Below, piece after piece: positions 9,449-17,562 of a stretch of DNA of 64,000 nt (the first letter of the stretch is position 1; each line of letters starts with the position of its first letter). The DNA is from DTU015 sp964406505 (GTDB taxonomy: Bacteria > Bacillota > Sulfobacillia > Fermentithermobacillales > Fermentithermobacillaceae). The translations under genes were made by a program, and so were the position numbers. The notes beneath the pieces are model-generated. The model was not told where the DNA came from and did not search any database. It saw only the letters and a program-made list of their open reading frames with translations. The stretch is taken from positions 1 through 64,000 of the forward strand of contig CAYORX010000005.1 of the NCBI GenBank assembly GCA_964406505.1, read 5' to 3'.

Positions 9449-9454
9449 AAAACA

Positions 9455-9483
9455 ATTGTACAAAAACTAACAACGTATATCAA
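9455..9483 (-). promoter_or_regulatory. Sigma-A-type promoter for OLE RNA
   Basis: On the minus strand a TTGATA box (9478-9483) and a TACAAT box (9455-9460) are separated by exactly 17 bases, just after the ispA stop. Transcription would start near 9448, at the base of the first hairpin of the RNA. OLE would then be made independently as well as by read-through. Confidence 0.65.
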
Positions 9484-9516
9484 CTAGTAATTCGCATGAT
9501 CTTAGGCGTTTGAAAA

Positions 9517-10392
9517 CTAAAAACCACGTTCAATTACCTTGATTTTGGAAAGGTAAAATTCGGACAACTTTTGAATCACTGACCACTCGTAAGGAGCAGA
9601 TAACGCAGCGTTAATGCTTTCCTCAAGTGCATTCCTTACCTCGTGACACACTTGCTCAAGGGAACTTGTTTTCATCAAAGTAGCTTTAGTATCTTCCTTG
9701 CCACCCTCGTCTGCATCTTCGATATCATCCAGTATTTGGTAGGCATAACCGAACCATTTCCCCCAAAGTGTCACACTATCGATTGTTTTTTGACATGTAC
9801 CTGCTAAAATGGCACCAATTCGGGCAGAAATCCGAAATAAGGCACCGGTCTTCATCTCATACATTCTCTTGATTTTTGAATCGTTTAAACACTGGTTTTC
9901 CAGGTAAAGGTCTAAGACTTGACCACCGATCATTCCGTTCGGTCCGATTGCTTTGGCAATTTCAAACACAGCTTTAGCTAAACGCTCACACGGTATGTTT
10001 TCACACGATAACATACACTCAAATGCCATAGTCAAAAGAGCATCGCCGCATAATAATGCAAGTGCCTCGCCAAACTTTTTGTGACAACTAAGCTTACCTC
10101 TACGATAATCATCGTCATCCATACAAGGTAAATCGTCATGCACTAATGAATAAGCATGTATCATCTCGATTCCCGTAGCAAAACTCATAGGGTCAGATTG
10201 GCATTTTGTAATATCGCGATAAATTGAAAGCATAATTATACTTCGAAGCCTTTTGCCCCCGCGAAGAGAATAACGTACAGCATCCATCAAAAAAGGAACC
10301 TCTTGCGGATAGGTTTTAATCACGTTGTCAATATCGTAATCGATATGCATGCGCATTTGCCCTAAATATTCCTCGAACAAACTAAACTTCAT
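9517..10392 (-). CDS. ispA: Polyprenyl (farnesyl) diphosphate synthase
   Basis: This trans-prenyltransferase extends DMAPP with IPP to geranyl/farnesyl diphosphate. The first Asp-rich motif is in HDDLPCMDDDD followed by RRG, and the second is YQILDDIEDADE; both bind Mg-diphosphate. GGKRLR near the N-terminus binds IPP. The length of 291 aa is normal. The start is the ATG at 10392 with GGAG just upstream, overlapping the end of xseB by a few bases; a TTG at 10404 is less likely. The xseA-xseB-ispA order is standard. The stop is followed by the OLE promoter. Confidence 0.95.
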   Translation of the reverse strand: MKFSLFEEYLGQMRMHIDYDIDNVIKTYPQEVPFLMDAVRYSLRGGKRLRSIIMLSIYRDITKCQSDPMSFATGIEMIHAYSLVHDDLPCMDDDDYRRGKLSCHKKFGEALALLCGDALLTMAFECMLSCENIPCERLAKAVFEIAKAIGPNGMIGGQVLDLYLENQCLNDSKIKRMYEMKTGALFRISARIGAILAGTCQKTIDSVTLWGKWFGYAYQILDDIEDADEGGKEDTKATLMKTSSLEQVCHEVRNALEESINAALSAPYEWSVIQKLSEFYLSKIKVIERGF

Positions 10393-10645
10393 GAATCTCC
10401 TCAAGCCCCGCTATTTGATCGTTTTCAGTTTTGGTTTTAAGCTTAAGCACTTCTTCAACTTTGCTTTCAGCTTCAGAAAGAACAGACTCTAACCTTTTCG
10501 CTAATTTAACGCCCTGTTCAAATTTCGCAAGGGATTGCTCTAGCGACAGTTCTCCGCCTTCCAATTCTTTAACGATTTCTTCAAGTCGTTTAAGCATTTG
10601 CGCAAAATCTTGGGAACTTTGAGAATCTGTGGATGACGGGTTCAT
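10382..10645 (-). CDS. xseB: Exodeoxyribonuclease VII small subunit
   Basis: This is the small subunit of exonuclease VII, an 87-residue helical protein. The segment FAQMLKRLEEIVKELEGGELSLEQSL is the family hallmark, followed by a second coiled helix and an acidic tail. Its ATG overlaps the xseA stop as ATGA, so the two subunits are translationally coupled, and its own end overlaps the ispA start. The acidic/Lys-rich last 15 residues are poorly conserved in the family. Confidence 0.94.
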   Translation of the reverse strand: MNPSSTDSQSSQDFAQMLKRLEEIVKELEGGELSLEQSLAKFEQGVKLAKRLESVLSEAESKVEEVLKLKTKTENDQIAGLEEIHEV

Positions 10646-11871
10646 TTTATGCGAGGCACCTCCTCATCGCCACTAATATCTTCAACGCGACAAATCAATG
10701 AGCCTTGGTGCAAATTAACAAGCACCTTCTCCCCCAAATCAGCAGACTTGTAACTTTTTATAAGTCTCAACTTTGGATATGACCTGGTTACACTGTAACC
10801 CCTAGCTAAGATGTTTAAAGGGCTTAAGGCATTCAGTTTGGTTAAAAGTGATGCAAATTGTTGTCTTTTCGATTCGAGTAGGCGAATTATAGCTTTTTCA
10901 AAATCCTGATTCAATTTCAATAAGGTTTCTCTGGCAGAAAGAAACACCCAATCGGGACTTTGCAAGCACGGTCTTGAACTAATTACTTTTAAGCGCGTTC
11001 GGTTGTCTTGAATAATCTGAATAAGACTCGTTTTAGATCTGACAATAAGATTTTCAAGTGATTCTTGAATTTTCTTGGCATTAGGCACAACCAACTCTGC
11101 AGCAGCCGAGGGGGTAGCAGCCCTAACATCTGCAACAAGATCAGCTATTGTAACATCGCGTTCATGCCCAACAGCTGATACAACAGGTACTTTAGAATTA
11201 TATATCGCCCGCGCTATCTCTTCATGATTAAAAACGAACAAGTCTTCTTGGGAACCACCGCCCCGCGTAACGATGATAACGTCTACCTCAGAAACTTGGC
11301 TGAGCATCTCAATACCAGCAGCGATCTCGGTATGAGCACCTTCTCCCTGAACTCTGGAATCAACAACTATAAATCTAACACCGGGATAACGGCGCCTACC
11401 TACAGAAATAACATCTTTAATTGCCGCACTTCTTATCGAAGTTACAAGCCCTATTTTTCGTGGGAAAAAGGGAAGGGGTCTTTTACGTTTTGAATCGAAA
11501 AGACCCTCTTTATCGAGCCTTTCTTTCAACTTTTCAAGCGCAGCATATAATGCCCCCAACCCAGCGATTTCCATGTAAGAAGCGTATACTTGATACACTC
11601 CGTCACGCTCGAAAACAGACACATTTCCCGCCACGATAACTTGCATACCCTCTTCCGGCACAAATGTCATACGTTGGGTATTGCTGCGCCACATAACCCC
11701 TTTTATGCTTGACTTTTCATCTTTAAGCGTAAAATAAAGGTGACCCTGGTAATTCCTTAGATTAGCAATTTCTCCTTGCACAAAAACTTGTCGTAAATAT
11801 TCATCTTGCCAAAACAAGTTGCGTATATAAGAATTTAACCGGGTAACTGAAATTACATTTTTAAGGTCCAT
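10642..11871 (-). CDS. xseA: Exodeoxyribonuclease VII large subunit
   Basis: This is the catalytic subunit of exonuclease VII, which degrades single-stranded DNA. An N-terminal OB fold (about 1-105) is followed by the nuclease domain with TRGGGSQEDL and GHERDVTIADLVAD, then a coiled coil (about 265-340) that binds XseB. The length of 409 aa is normal. The start ATG at 11871 follows GAGGTGG. It comes directly after nfnB rather than folD, an unusual upstream neighbour. Confidence 0.96.
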   Translation of the reverse strand: MDLKNVISVTRLNSYIRNLFWQDEYLRQVFVQGEIANLRNYQGHLYFTLKDEKSSIKGVMWRSNTQRMTFVPEEGMQVIVAGNVSVFERDGVYQVYASYMEIAGLGALYAALEKLKERLDKEGLFDSKRKRPLPFFPRKIGLVTSIRSAAIKDVISVGRRRYPGVRFIVVDSRVQGEGAHTEIAAGIEMLSQVSEVDVIIVTRGGGSQEDLFVFNHEEIARAIYNSKVPVVSAVGHERDVTIADLVADVRAATPSAAAELVVPNAKKIQESLENLIVRSKTSLIQIIQDNRTRLKVISSRPCLQSPDWVFLSARETLLKLNQDFEKAIIRLLESKRQQFASLLTKLNALSPLNILARGYSVTRSYPKLRLIKSYKSADLGEKVLVNLHQGSLICRVEDISGDEEVPRIK

Positions 11872-11893
11872 CCAGGCACCACCTCAAACAGTT

Positions 11894-13294
11894 TTACCAG
11901 TCAGTACTACCGCTTTCAAAATATTCATGAATATCCTTAGCAGCGTTTTTGCCCGCACCCATAGCTAAAATCACCGTAGCCGATCCAGTTACCGCGTCTC
12001 CGCCTGCCCACACTCTGGGTTTCGTCGTCCTACCAGTTTGTTCACAAGTTTTGAGCCCACCCCAGCTGTGAGCGCCTAAACCATCAGTCGTCTGAACAAG
12101 TATAGGATTCGGTGACGTGCCAAGAGCCATTATGACGGTATCTACGTCCATAACAAACTCAGAACCCGGAATAGGGATAGGCCTCCGGCGACCAGACTTG
12201 TCAAGCTCGCCAAGCTCCATTTTTACACATTCCATACCCTTAACCCAACCTTGCTCATCACCAATGATTCGTACGGGATTCGTTAGCAGGTGAAGTTCTA
12301 CACCCTCTTCTTCGGCGTGGTGTATCTCTTCAGCCCTTGCCGGCATTTCTTCCCTGCCCCTTCGATATACTATTATCGCTTTATCTGCTCCCAATCTTAG
12401 AGCACATCTAACTGAATCCATAGCTACGTTCCCGGCTCCAATTACGGCAACTCTCTTGCCGGAAACGATAGGGGTATCGTACTCAGGAAATAGATAAGCC
12501 TTCATCAAATTTATGCGTGTAAGGTATTCATTCGCCGAGTATACTCCGTTAAGGTTTTCCCCGGGTATATTCATAAACATGGGTAAACCTGCACCGCTGC
12601 CTATAAACACAGCGTCAAACTCTGTATCAAGCAGATCATCTACGGTTTTTGTCCGTCCGATTATGAAACTGGTTTTAATTTTGACGCCAAGGTTTTTTAC
12701 GTAATCGATTTCTTTTTCTACGATTTCTTTAGGAAGCCTAAACTCAGGTATTCCATACATCAAAACTCCGCCAGGTTCATGAAGTGATTCGAAGATCGTA
12801 ACATCGTAACCCAACTTAGCTAAATCCCCCGCACATGTCAGGCCAGCGGGACCTGCTCCAACCACAGCTATTTTCTTATTATTGGGTTTGATCTCGGGTA
12901 TTTCAGGAGTGCCATGTTGCAACTCCCAATCAGCAACGAAACGTTCCAATCTGCCAATTGCTACTGGTTGACCTCTTCTTCCAAGAATACATTTAGCTTC
13001 GCATTGAATTTCCTGCGGGCAAACTCTTCCACATATACCTGGAAGACTATTTGTTGATTTGACCCTATTAATCGCCTCTTGATACTTTTGCTCTGTAATC
13101 AATTTGATAAAACCCGGAATGTCAACAGCAACCGGACACCCTTGAACGCAGAAAGGTACTTTGCAGTCAAGGCAACGTGTTGCCTCTTCCAAAGCCATTT
13201 TTTCAGAATAGCCAAAAGCTACTTCATCAAAATTTGATGCTCTAACCTTTGGATCTTGAACTGGCATCTGAGTTCTGTCTTTTTTAGTTGCCAT
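11894..13294 (-). CDS. nfnB: NfnB: NADPH-binding large subunit of NADH-dependent ferredoxin:NADP oxidoreductase (GltD-like)
   Basis: This homologue of the glutamate synthase small subunit has an N-terminal double [4Fe-4S] region (CLDCKVPFCVQGCP, then CGRVCPQEIQCEAKC), an FAD Rossmann motif VVGAGPAGLTCAGDL and a second nucleotide motif VIGAGNVAMDSVRCAL followed by YRRGREEMPAR, the NADPH-binding part. Partnership with the adjacent FAD/[2Fe-2S] subunit makes NfnAB, an electron-bifurcating transhydrogenase, the best call. A sulfide dehydrogenase-like (SudAB) role uses the same subunits and cannot be excluded. I start at the ATG at 13294, since GGGGGT lies at good spacing; an ATG at 13300 is nearly on top of that site. 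Confidence 0.88.
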   Translation of the reverse strand: MATKKDRTQMPVQDPKVRASNFDEVAFGYSEKMALEEATRCLDCKVPFCVQGCPVAVDIPGFIKLITEQKYQEAINRVKSTNSLPGICGRVCPQEIQCEAKCILGRRGQPVAIGRLERFVADWELQHGTPEIPEIKPNNKKIAVVGAGPAGLTCAGDLAKLGYDVTIFESLHEPGGVLMYGIPEFRLPKEIVEKEIDYVKNLGVKIKTSFIIGRTKTVDDLLDTEFDAVFIGSGAGLPMFMNIPGENLNGVYSANEYLTRINLMKAYLFPEYDTPIVSGKRVAVIGAGNVAMDSVRCALRLGADKAIIVYRRGREEMPARAEEIHHAEEEGVELHLLTNPVRIIGDEQGWVKGMECVKMELGELDKSGRRRPIPIPGSEFVMDVDTVIMALGTSPNPILVQTTDGLGAHSWGGLKTCEQTGRTTKPRVWAGGDAVTGSATVILAMGAGKNAAKDIHEYFESGSTDW

Positions 13295-14127
13295 TAACAT
13301 CTACCCCCACAATCAAATTGTTTATCAGCAAGTTTTTCTTGTTCTTCGTAGGTACTTGCTCGCCTCCATGCTTCGTCCCAATCTACTAGATGGCCATCGA
13401 ACACAGGTCCATCCACACACGCAAATTTAGTTTCACCACCAACGGTAACCCTACACGCACCGCACATACCAGTACCGTCAACCATTATTGGGTTCATAGA
13501 AACCCAAGTTTTTATTTCAAATTCTTTGGTGACATCGCATGTGGCTTTCATCATGAGAATTGGGCCAATAGCTATTACTTCATCAGGCTGCAACCCTTCT
13601 TTTAACATTTGCCTAAGTTTGTCCGACACAAATCCTTTAAATCCGCGGCTCCCATCATCAGTACAAATGTGAAGTTCATTCGAATACTTACTAACTTCTT
13701 CTTCCAAAATCACAAGATCTGCAGATCGTGCACCGATAATACTTATCAGTTGAATTCCCTTTTTGTGTAGTTCTTTGCACTTCGGAAGCAAAGGAGCAAC
13801 CCCTACGCCTCCGCCAACTGCAACTACACACCCTTGGTCGGGAAACTCAGCTGGTTGCCCAAGGGGACCGACCAAATCTAAAATTTTATCGCCCTGTTCC
13901 AATTTGCCCAAAAGTTTAGTGGTGAGTCCAACTTCTTGATACACTAGGGTTATGGTGCCTTTCTGACGATCATAATCTGCTATCGTAAGTGGAATACGTT
14001 CTCCTTTTTCGTCCACGCGGAGAATGATGAACTGGCCGGGACTAGTCTTTTCTGCGATATGTGGTGCAAAAACCACCACTTCTTTTGTTACAGGAGTTAG
14101 TACACGCTTTTTCAATATCTGGTTCAT
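13294..14127 (-). CDS. nfnA: NfnA: FAD/[2Fe-2S] small subunit of NADH-dependent ferredoxin:NADP oxidoreductase
   Basis: This 277-residue protein has a ferredoxin-reductase FAD domain (RIPLTIADYD), an NAD domain with VAVGGGVGVAPLLP, and a C-terminal [2Fe-2S] site built from CGACRVTVGG and the later Cys in KFACVDGP. It is the dihydroorotate dehydrogenase electron-transfer type of subunit. No pyrD lies nearby, and its direct neighbour is the NfnB/GltD-like subunit, which favours NfnA. The start at 14127 has TAGGAGG upstream. The pair sits between nusB and xseA and would make NADPH from NADH plus reduced ferredoxin. Confidence 0.88.
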   Translation of the reverse strand: MNQILKKRVLTPVTKEVVVFAPHIAEKTSPGQFIILRVDEKGERIPLTIADYDRQKGTITLVYQEVGLTTKLLGKLEQGDKILDLVGPLGQPAEFPDQGCVVAVGGGVGVAPLLPKCKELHKKGIQLISIIGARSADLVILEEEVSKYSNELHICTDDGSRGFKGFVSDKLRQMLKEGLQPDEVIAIGPILMMKATCDVTKEFEIKTWVSMNPIMVDGTGMCGACRVTVGGETKFACVDGPVFDGHLVDWDEAWRRASTYEEQEKLADKQFDCGGRC

Positions 14128-14151
14128 CCAAACTGCCTCCTATACTTATTG

Positions 14152-14165
14152 GACTAACGTTAGTC
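14152..14165 (-). promoter_or_regulatory. 14-bp palindromic operator candidate before nfnA
   Basis: A perfect palindrome GACTAAC/GTTAGTC lies in the 65-base nusB-nfnA gap. On the minus strand it overlaps a TTGACT box, with TATAGG 17 bases on, although that -10 would overlap the nfnA ribosome site. The symmetry resembles TetR-family operators. No TetR gene is in the window. Confidence 0.45.
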
Positions 14166-14192
14166 AAATACGACATTTAAAGTAAACCTCAA

Positions 14193-14654
14193 TTAGGTAT
14201 TGTAATGGTTATCATTACCCTTTGACCATCCTAGTTGACGAAAGATACCCATTAGAACCCCATTTACAAATTTAGGAGAAGCATGTGAGCTAAATTGCTT
14301 CGCCAACTCTATAGCTTCGTTTAGCACCACTTCTACAGGGGCAGACTTCAGAATAACAGCTTCGGTATAGGCAAGTCTCAGTATCGAAAGATCCACTTTC
14401 GGCATCCTAGACACATGCCATCTAACCGAGGCTTGATCAATAGCTTTGTCAATCTGATCGAGTTCTGCAGCAGTGGTTTTTACTAGTTCCCAAGCGTATT
14501 GTGTATCACCGGGCTCTATTGAGAATTCCTCTAACGCTTCTCTCAGAAGATAGTTAAAACTTTCCTTGGGATCCATTTCGCCCACATTACAACAAAAAAG
14601 CGCACGCAGCGCTAATACTCGCAACTCACGTCTGTTCATTTTTCGTGTTTTCAA
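14193..14654 (-). CDS. nusB: Transcription antitermination factor NusB
   Basis: NusB works with NusE in antitermination of rRNA operons. The 153-residue all-helical protein shows RRELRVLALRALFC at its start and later the family segments ILRLAYTEAV and VVLNEAIELAKQFSS followed by KFVNGVL. The start is probably the TTG at 14654, which overlaps the preceding stop (ATTGA), with GGAAGG upstream; an ATG at 14639 is the alternative. It follows the asp23-amaP-DUF2273 genes as in many Clostridia. Confidence 0.94.
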   Translation of the reverse strand: MKTRKMNRRELRVLALRALFCCNVGEMDPKESFNYLLREALEEFSIEPGDTQYAWELVKTTAAELDQIDKAIDQASVRWHVSRMPKVDLSILRLAYTEAVILKSAPVEVVLNEAIELAKQFSSHASPKFVNGVLMGIFRQLGWSKGNDNHYNT

Positions 14655-14893
14655 TGAAAATACGGCCTTCCTGGAACTCTTTCCTCAAAAAATTCCCTTA
14701 TCCCTTTTCCTTCATCGTCTATCCACTTCCCTATAGAATATCCTATCCAAGTGGCAGTTCCAACCACTAAAGTTCTCCAAAATCCGAACAGTATTAAGGA
14801 CAATCCGATAGCGAAGCCGGCTGATGTGCCAAGCGCCCTACCAGGGTTCTCCTTTATCCAGGCAATGAACCTATCTAAAAGCCCTTCTCCCAA
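14651..14893 (-). CDS. DUF2273 small membrane protein
   Basis: This 80-residue protein has two hydrophobic helices (about residues 20-37 and 41-57) with the GxxxG-like pattern typical of DUF2273, which travels with Asp23 and AmaP in Firmicutes. The start is TTG at 14893 behind GGAGGTGAG. Its stop overlaps the nusB start. By context it belongs to the membrane-anchored Asp23 envelope-stress complex; the exact role is unknown. Confidence 0.85.
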   Translation of the reverse strand: MGEGLLDRFIAWIKENPGRALGTSAGFAIGLSLILFGFWRTLVVGTATWIGYSIGKWIDDEGKGIREFFEERVPGRPYFH

Positions 14894-14907
14894 TGCCGGC
14901 TCACCTC

Positions 14908-15432
14908 CTAGCGTCTGCTATCCAAAACAATGTCTGCCACAGAAACCGATACTGTTTCTACACTTACCCCCACGATGTCTCTTACGTAAGAAGCAACCGC
15001 CTTTTGCAGTTTGTCCGCTAATTCCGGCAAATTTGCATCTACTGCAACTTTTAGCTCCAATGACACACGCAAACCAACATCACCCGAGGTCACTGCAGTT
15101 CTCACACGCCTTACACCGGGAATTCGTGAAGCCACGCGGCTAACCAAATTTTTGACAGCAATTAGCGAAATACGCACCTGCCCCATTTCCGTGTCGTGAA
15201 CAAGTGCATGTACTGGTGCCTTTTGGATACCGATATATATAAATCGCAAACCCATTAAAAATAAAAAACCCGAAAGCACTCCAATAACGGTCTTACCGGT
15301 AGATGTTTCTAAACTTTTAAGAAAAAGAACTAACGGCTTGTCCCATCCAAAGCTTACGACCAGCAAGGCCAAAGAAATTATCGATAGAGATATAGCATAG
15401 ACTGTGAGCACTACCCTATCGCCTAAGCGCAC
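14908..15432 (-). CDS. amaP: Alkaline shock response membrane anchor protein AmaP
   Basis: Two N-terminal membrane helices (about residues 10-30 and 47-67) are followed by a C-terminal Asp23-like domain, the layout of AmaP, which anchors Asp23 to the membrane in Staphylococcus. The length of 174 aa is normal. The start is GTG at 15432 with GAGGTGG upstream. It lies between asp23 and the DUF2273 gene. Confidence 0.88.
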   Translation of the reverse strand: MRLGDRVVLTVYAISLSIISLALLVVSFGWDKPLVLFLKSLETSTGKTVIGVLSGFLFLMGLRFIYIGIQKAPVHALVHDTEMGQVRISLIAVKNLVSRVASRIPGVRRVRTAVTSGDVGLRVSLELKVAVDANLPELADKLQKAVASYVRDIVGVSVETVSVSVADIVLDSRR

Positions 15433-15450
15433 AAAACCACCTCTTTCCGA

Positions 15451-15846
15451 TTACTTATCAATCCCTACACTGAGATTGTCATGAGAAACTCCTTGAACGT
15501 GGATGTTGATTTGGGTAACTTTTAAATCTGTCATGCTTTCTATGGACTTTTTTACATTCTCTTGGACTTTGTACGCTACCTCAGGGATCCGGGCACCATA
15601 TTTGATATTTAAGTACAGGTCTAATGAAACTTCCTCATCTCCCGAACAAACTCTAACACCTTTGCCCGCATTTTTTTTGCCAAGAATTGCGCTACCGATA
15701 TTTCCCATAAGGTTTCCGGACATAGCTGCCACACCTTCAATCTGAGACGCAGCCACTCCGGCGATGGCTGCGATCACTTCATCGGAAATACGTACTTTCG
15801 ATCGTCGAGATTTTAGATCTTTTAAAACATCAATATAATCCGGCAC
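15451..15846 (-). CDS. Asp23/Gls24 family envelope stress protein
   Basis: This 131-residue protein has the Asp23 core: IAAIAGVAASQIEGVAAMSG near the start, and strands with YKVQENVKKSIESMTDLKV near the end. Family members coat the cytoplasmic membrane through AmaP. The start is GTG at 15846 preceded by GGGAGGC. It follows spoIIIAH by about 70 bases; the accB-accC genes often found here in other Clostridia are absent. Confidence 0.92.
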   Translation of the reverse strand: MPDYIDVLKDLKSRRSKVRISDEVIAAIAGVAASQIEGVAAMSGNLMGNIGSAILGKKNAGKGVRVCSGDEEVSLDLYLNIKYGARIPEVAYKVQENVKKSIESMTDLKVTQINIHVQGVSHDNLSVGIDK

Positions 15847-15919
15847 GTCAATGTGCCTCCCTTTTTATGTGTTTCCAAAAATCATTATACAGAGTATTCC
15901 GAACAACCTGCAATCCCAA

Positions 15920-16480
15920 TCATTTTTGAGTAGGAACTACAGTGATATTCTGAAGCCCTATCCGGGTAATACGCCTTACTGCGTCACCTATTTGAGCAAC
16001 CGCTGTTTCGTCAAGGTTTATCGCGTTAACGACAACAGTACAAGAATCCCCTGACAGCAAAGCTAAAGATTCTAAGCCTTTAGCTTGCAAGATTCCCTCA
16101 ATTTTGAGTTCCTTCCCTAAAGCATCGATAATGGCTAGATACTGTAAATGTGCTTCGTCACGAACCTGTGGTGACGCATCTTTATCATTAATCACTTTCG
16201 TTACAAGATCTATTTGTTCCTTTTGTATCTTTTCACGTGACAATTTAAATTCTACAAAAAAGTCTTTAGAGTTTGCCTGAATCTGGGTAAGATCTTCTTG
16301 GAAATAGTCACCAGGTTGCAAGTTCACGGCATGGATCGAATGTCTGCATATATAATAAAGCAAACCGGCCACTATCAATAGAAATGCAAGAACCTGGCGA
16401 ATTTGTTTCCTGGATTTTTTGGTAATGTCCAAACTTTGTTCAAATTTTCTAATTACCGGGGTGATTTTTTCATCCCTCAA
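15920..16480 (-). CDS. spoIIIAH: Stage III sporulation protein AH
   Basis: This is the mother-cell channel protein that binds forespore SpoIIQ across the engulfment gap. It has a short cytoplasmic tail, one membrane helix (about residues 28-45) and an extracytoplasmic domain with the EccA-like ring-forming fold at the end. The length of 186 aa is slightly short for the family. The start is TTG at 16480 behind GGAGGG. It is the last gene of the spoIIIA operon. Confidence 0.9.
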   Translation of the reverse strand: MRDEKITPVIRKFEQSLDITKKSRKQIRQVLAFLLIVAGLLYYICRHSIHAVNLQPGDYFQEDLTQIQANSKDFFVEFKLSREKIQKEQIDLVTKVINDKDASPQVRDEAHLQYLAIIDALGKELKIEGILQAKGLESLALLSGDSCTVVVNAINLDETAVAQIGDAVRRITRIGLQNITVVPTQK

Positions 16481-16481
16481 T

Positions 16482-17042
16482 TTATTTCCCTCCTTTCATT
16501 GGCAACACCTCTATTTTGTATATGGGAATATCTAAAAGCACTTGTACTGCCCTGTAAATGTTTGTTTTTACCGCCGAATCCACTGCACCTTGAGCTACTA
16601 TTACGCAACCCGCAATTTGGGGCGCTACAATTTTCTCAAGGATTAAATTGTCGTCATTATTAGAACTCCGACCAGTAACAACTTGGGAAGTCTCAGACTG
16701 CGAAACCGTTTCCCTAACTTGCCCTTGTGATGTCGATTCTGATTGAGAATTTTGGGTTATAGATTTGTTAGTCACGTAAATGCTTTCAGGCCCTGTTTCC
16801 AAGATTATAGACACACGTACTTCTCCAGTCCCTTCTATTGCGGAAATAACATCTTTGAGTTCCGCGGTAATAGAGTCTTGGTATTGTTTTAGTTCAGAAA
16901 CGATAGAAATGTTATTTAAGTTTTTTGCCGTTCTACCGCTCGGCACAAAGTTGCCCGCTACAATGAGAAATACACCGATTAAAGCTAATAAAATCAATTT
17001 CAAATAGTTGGGTTTCATCAAAGGAATATGCAAACCTTTCAT
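16482..17042 (-). CDS. spoIIIAG: Stage III sporulation protein AG
   Basis: This ring-forming component of the SpoIIIA-SpoIIQ channel has one N-terminal membrane helix (LKLILLALIGVFLIVAGNF) and an extracytoplasmic domain beginning near ISAIEGTGEVRVSI, with a low-complexity Ser/Gln-rich insert (NSQSESTSQGQ region) as in other SpoIIIAG proteins. I start at the ATG at 17042 because GAGAGG lies six bases upstream; longer frames would overlap spoIIIAF. It is eighteen bases upstream-overlapped by the end of spoIIIAF. Confidence 0.92.
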   Translation of the reverse strand: MKGLHIPLMKPNYLKLILLALIGVFLIVAGNFVPSGRTAKNLNNISIVSELKQYQDSITAELKDVISAIEGTGEVRVSIILETGPESIYVTNKSITQNSQSESTSQGQVRETVSQSETSQVVTGRSSNNDDNLILEKIVAPQIAGCVIVAQGAVDSAVKTNIYRAVQVLLDIPIYKIEVLPMKGGK

Positions 17043-17058
17043 CTTAAACCTCTCTTTC

Positions 17059-17547
17059 TCAATCGTCTTCAGGTTGAACCCGGTCATACAAGATTCTTTC
17101 GGCACTAATAGAAAAACGAGATGCCAGCAATTCTGAAAATTGGTCCATTACATGTTGATCTTGCTCGTTGACGGGTTCATTTAAATACAAAGTTATTCCA
17201 GACCCGGAAAAATCAGGAGGTAGTCCTCCTGCTTTAACCATCACACTGTGTACAGGTAGTCCGGCTGCGACAGCTAATTGCGTTACTTGCCTTTGAATTT
17301 CCTTTATGTAAAAAATACTTAATGGAACATATCCGGAATCCAAATCTTGGTATTCCCAAATTACTTGAGGCACATCGTAAGATTTGTTCACAAAACCAGC
17401 GATAGGAGCTAAAATAGCCAAAAGTAATAATAGTTCTATAACGAATTTGGATTGTTTTTGCATGCTCTTAGGGATCATCAAAATAGCAACTGAAGATACT
17501 ATGGCCACCAGATATATGCTTTTCGCCCAGGCCTTTAACGATTCCAT
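17059..17547 (-). CDS. spoIIIAF: Stage III sporulation protein AF
   Basis: This 162-residue protein has two N-terminal membrane helices (about 5-25 and 35-53) and a soluble domain that resembles the ring-forming domains of SpoIIIAG and AH. The start ATG at 17547 has AGGAG at seven bases; a GTG three bases earlier is too close. It lies between spoIIIAE and spoIIIAG in the conserved order. Confidence 0.92.
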   Translation of the reverse strand: MESLKAWAKSIYLVAIVSSVAILMIPKSMQKQSKFVIELLLLLAILAPIAGFVNKSYDVPQVIWEYQDLDSGYVPLSIFYIKEIQRQVTQLAVAAGLPVHSVMVKAGGLPPDFSGSGITLYLNEPVNEQDQHVMDQFSELLASRFSISAERILYDRVQPEDD

Positions 17548-17562
17548 CACCGTTCTCCTTTT

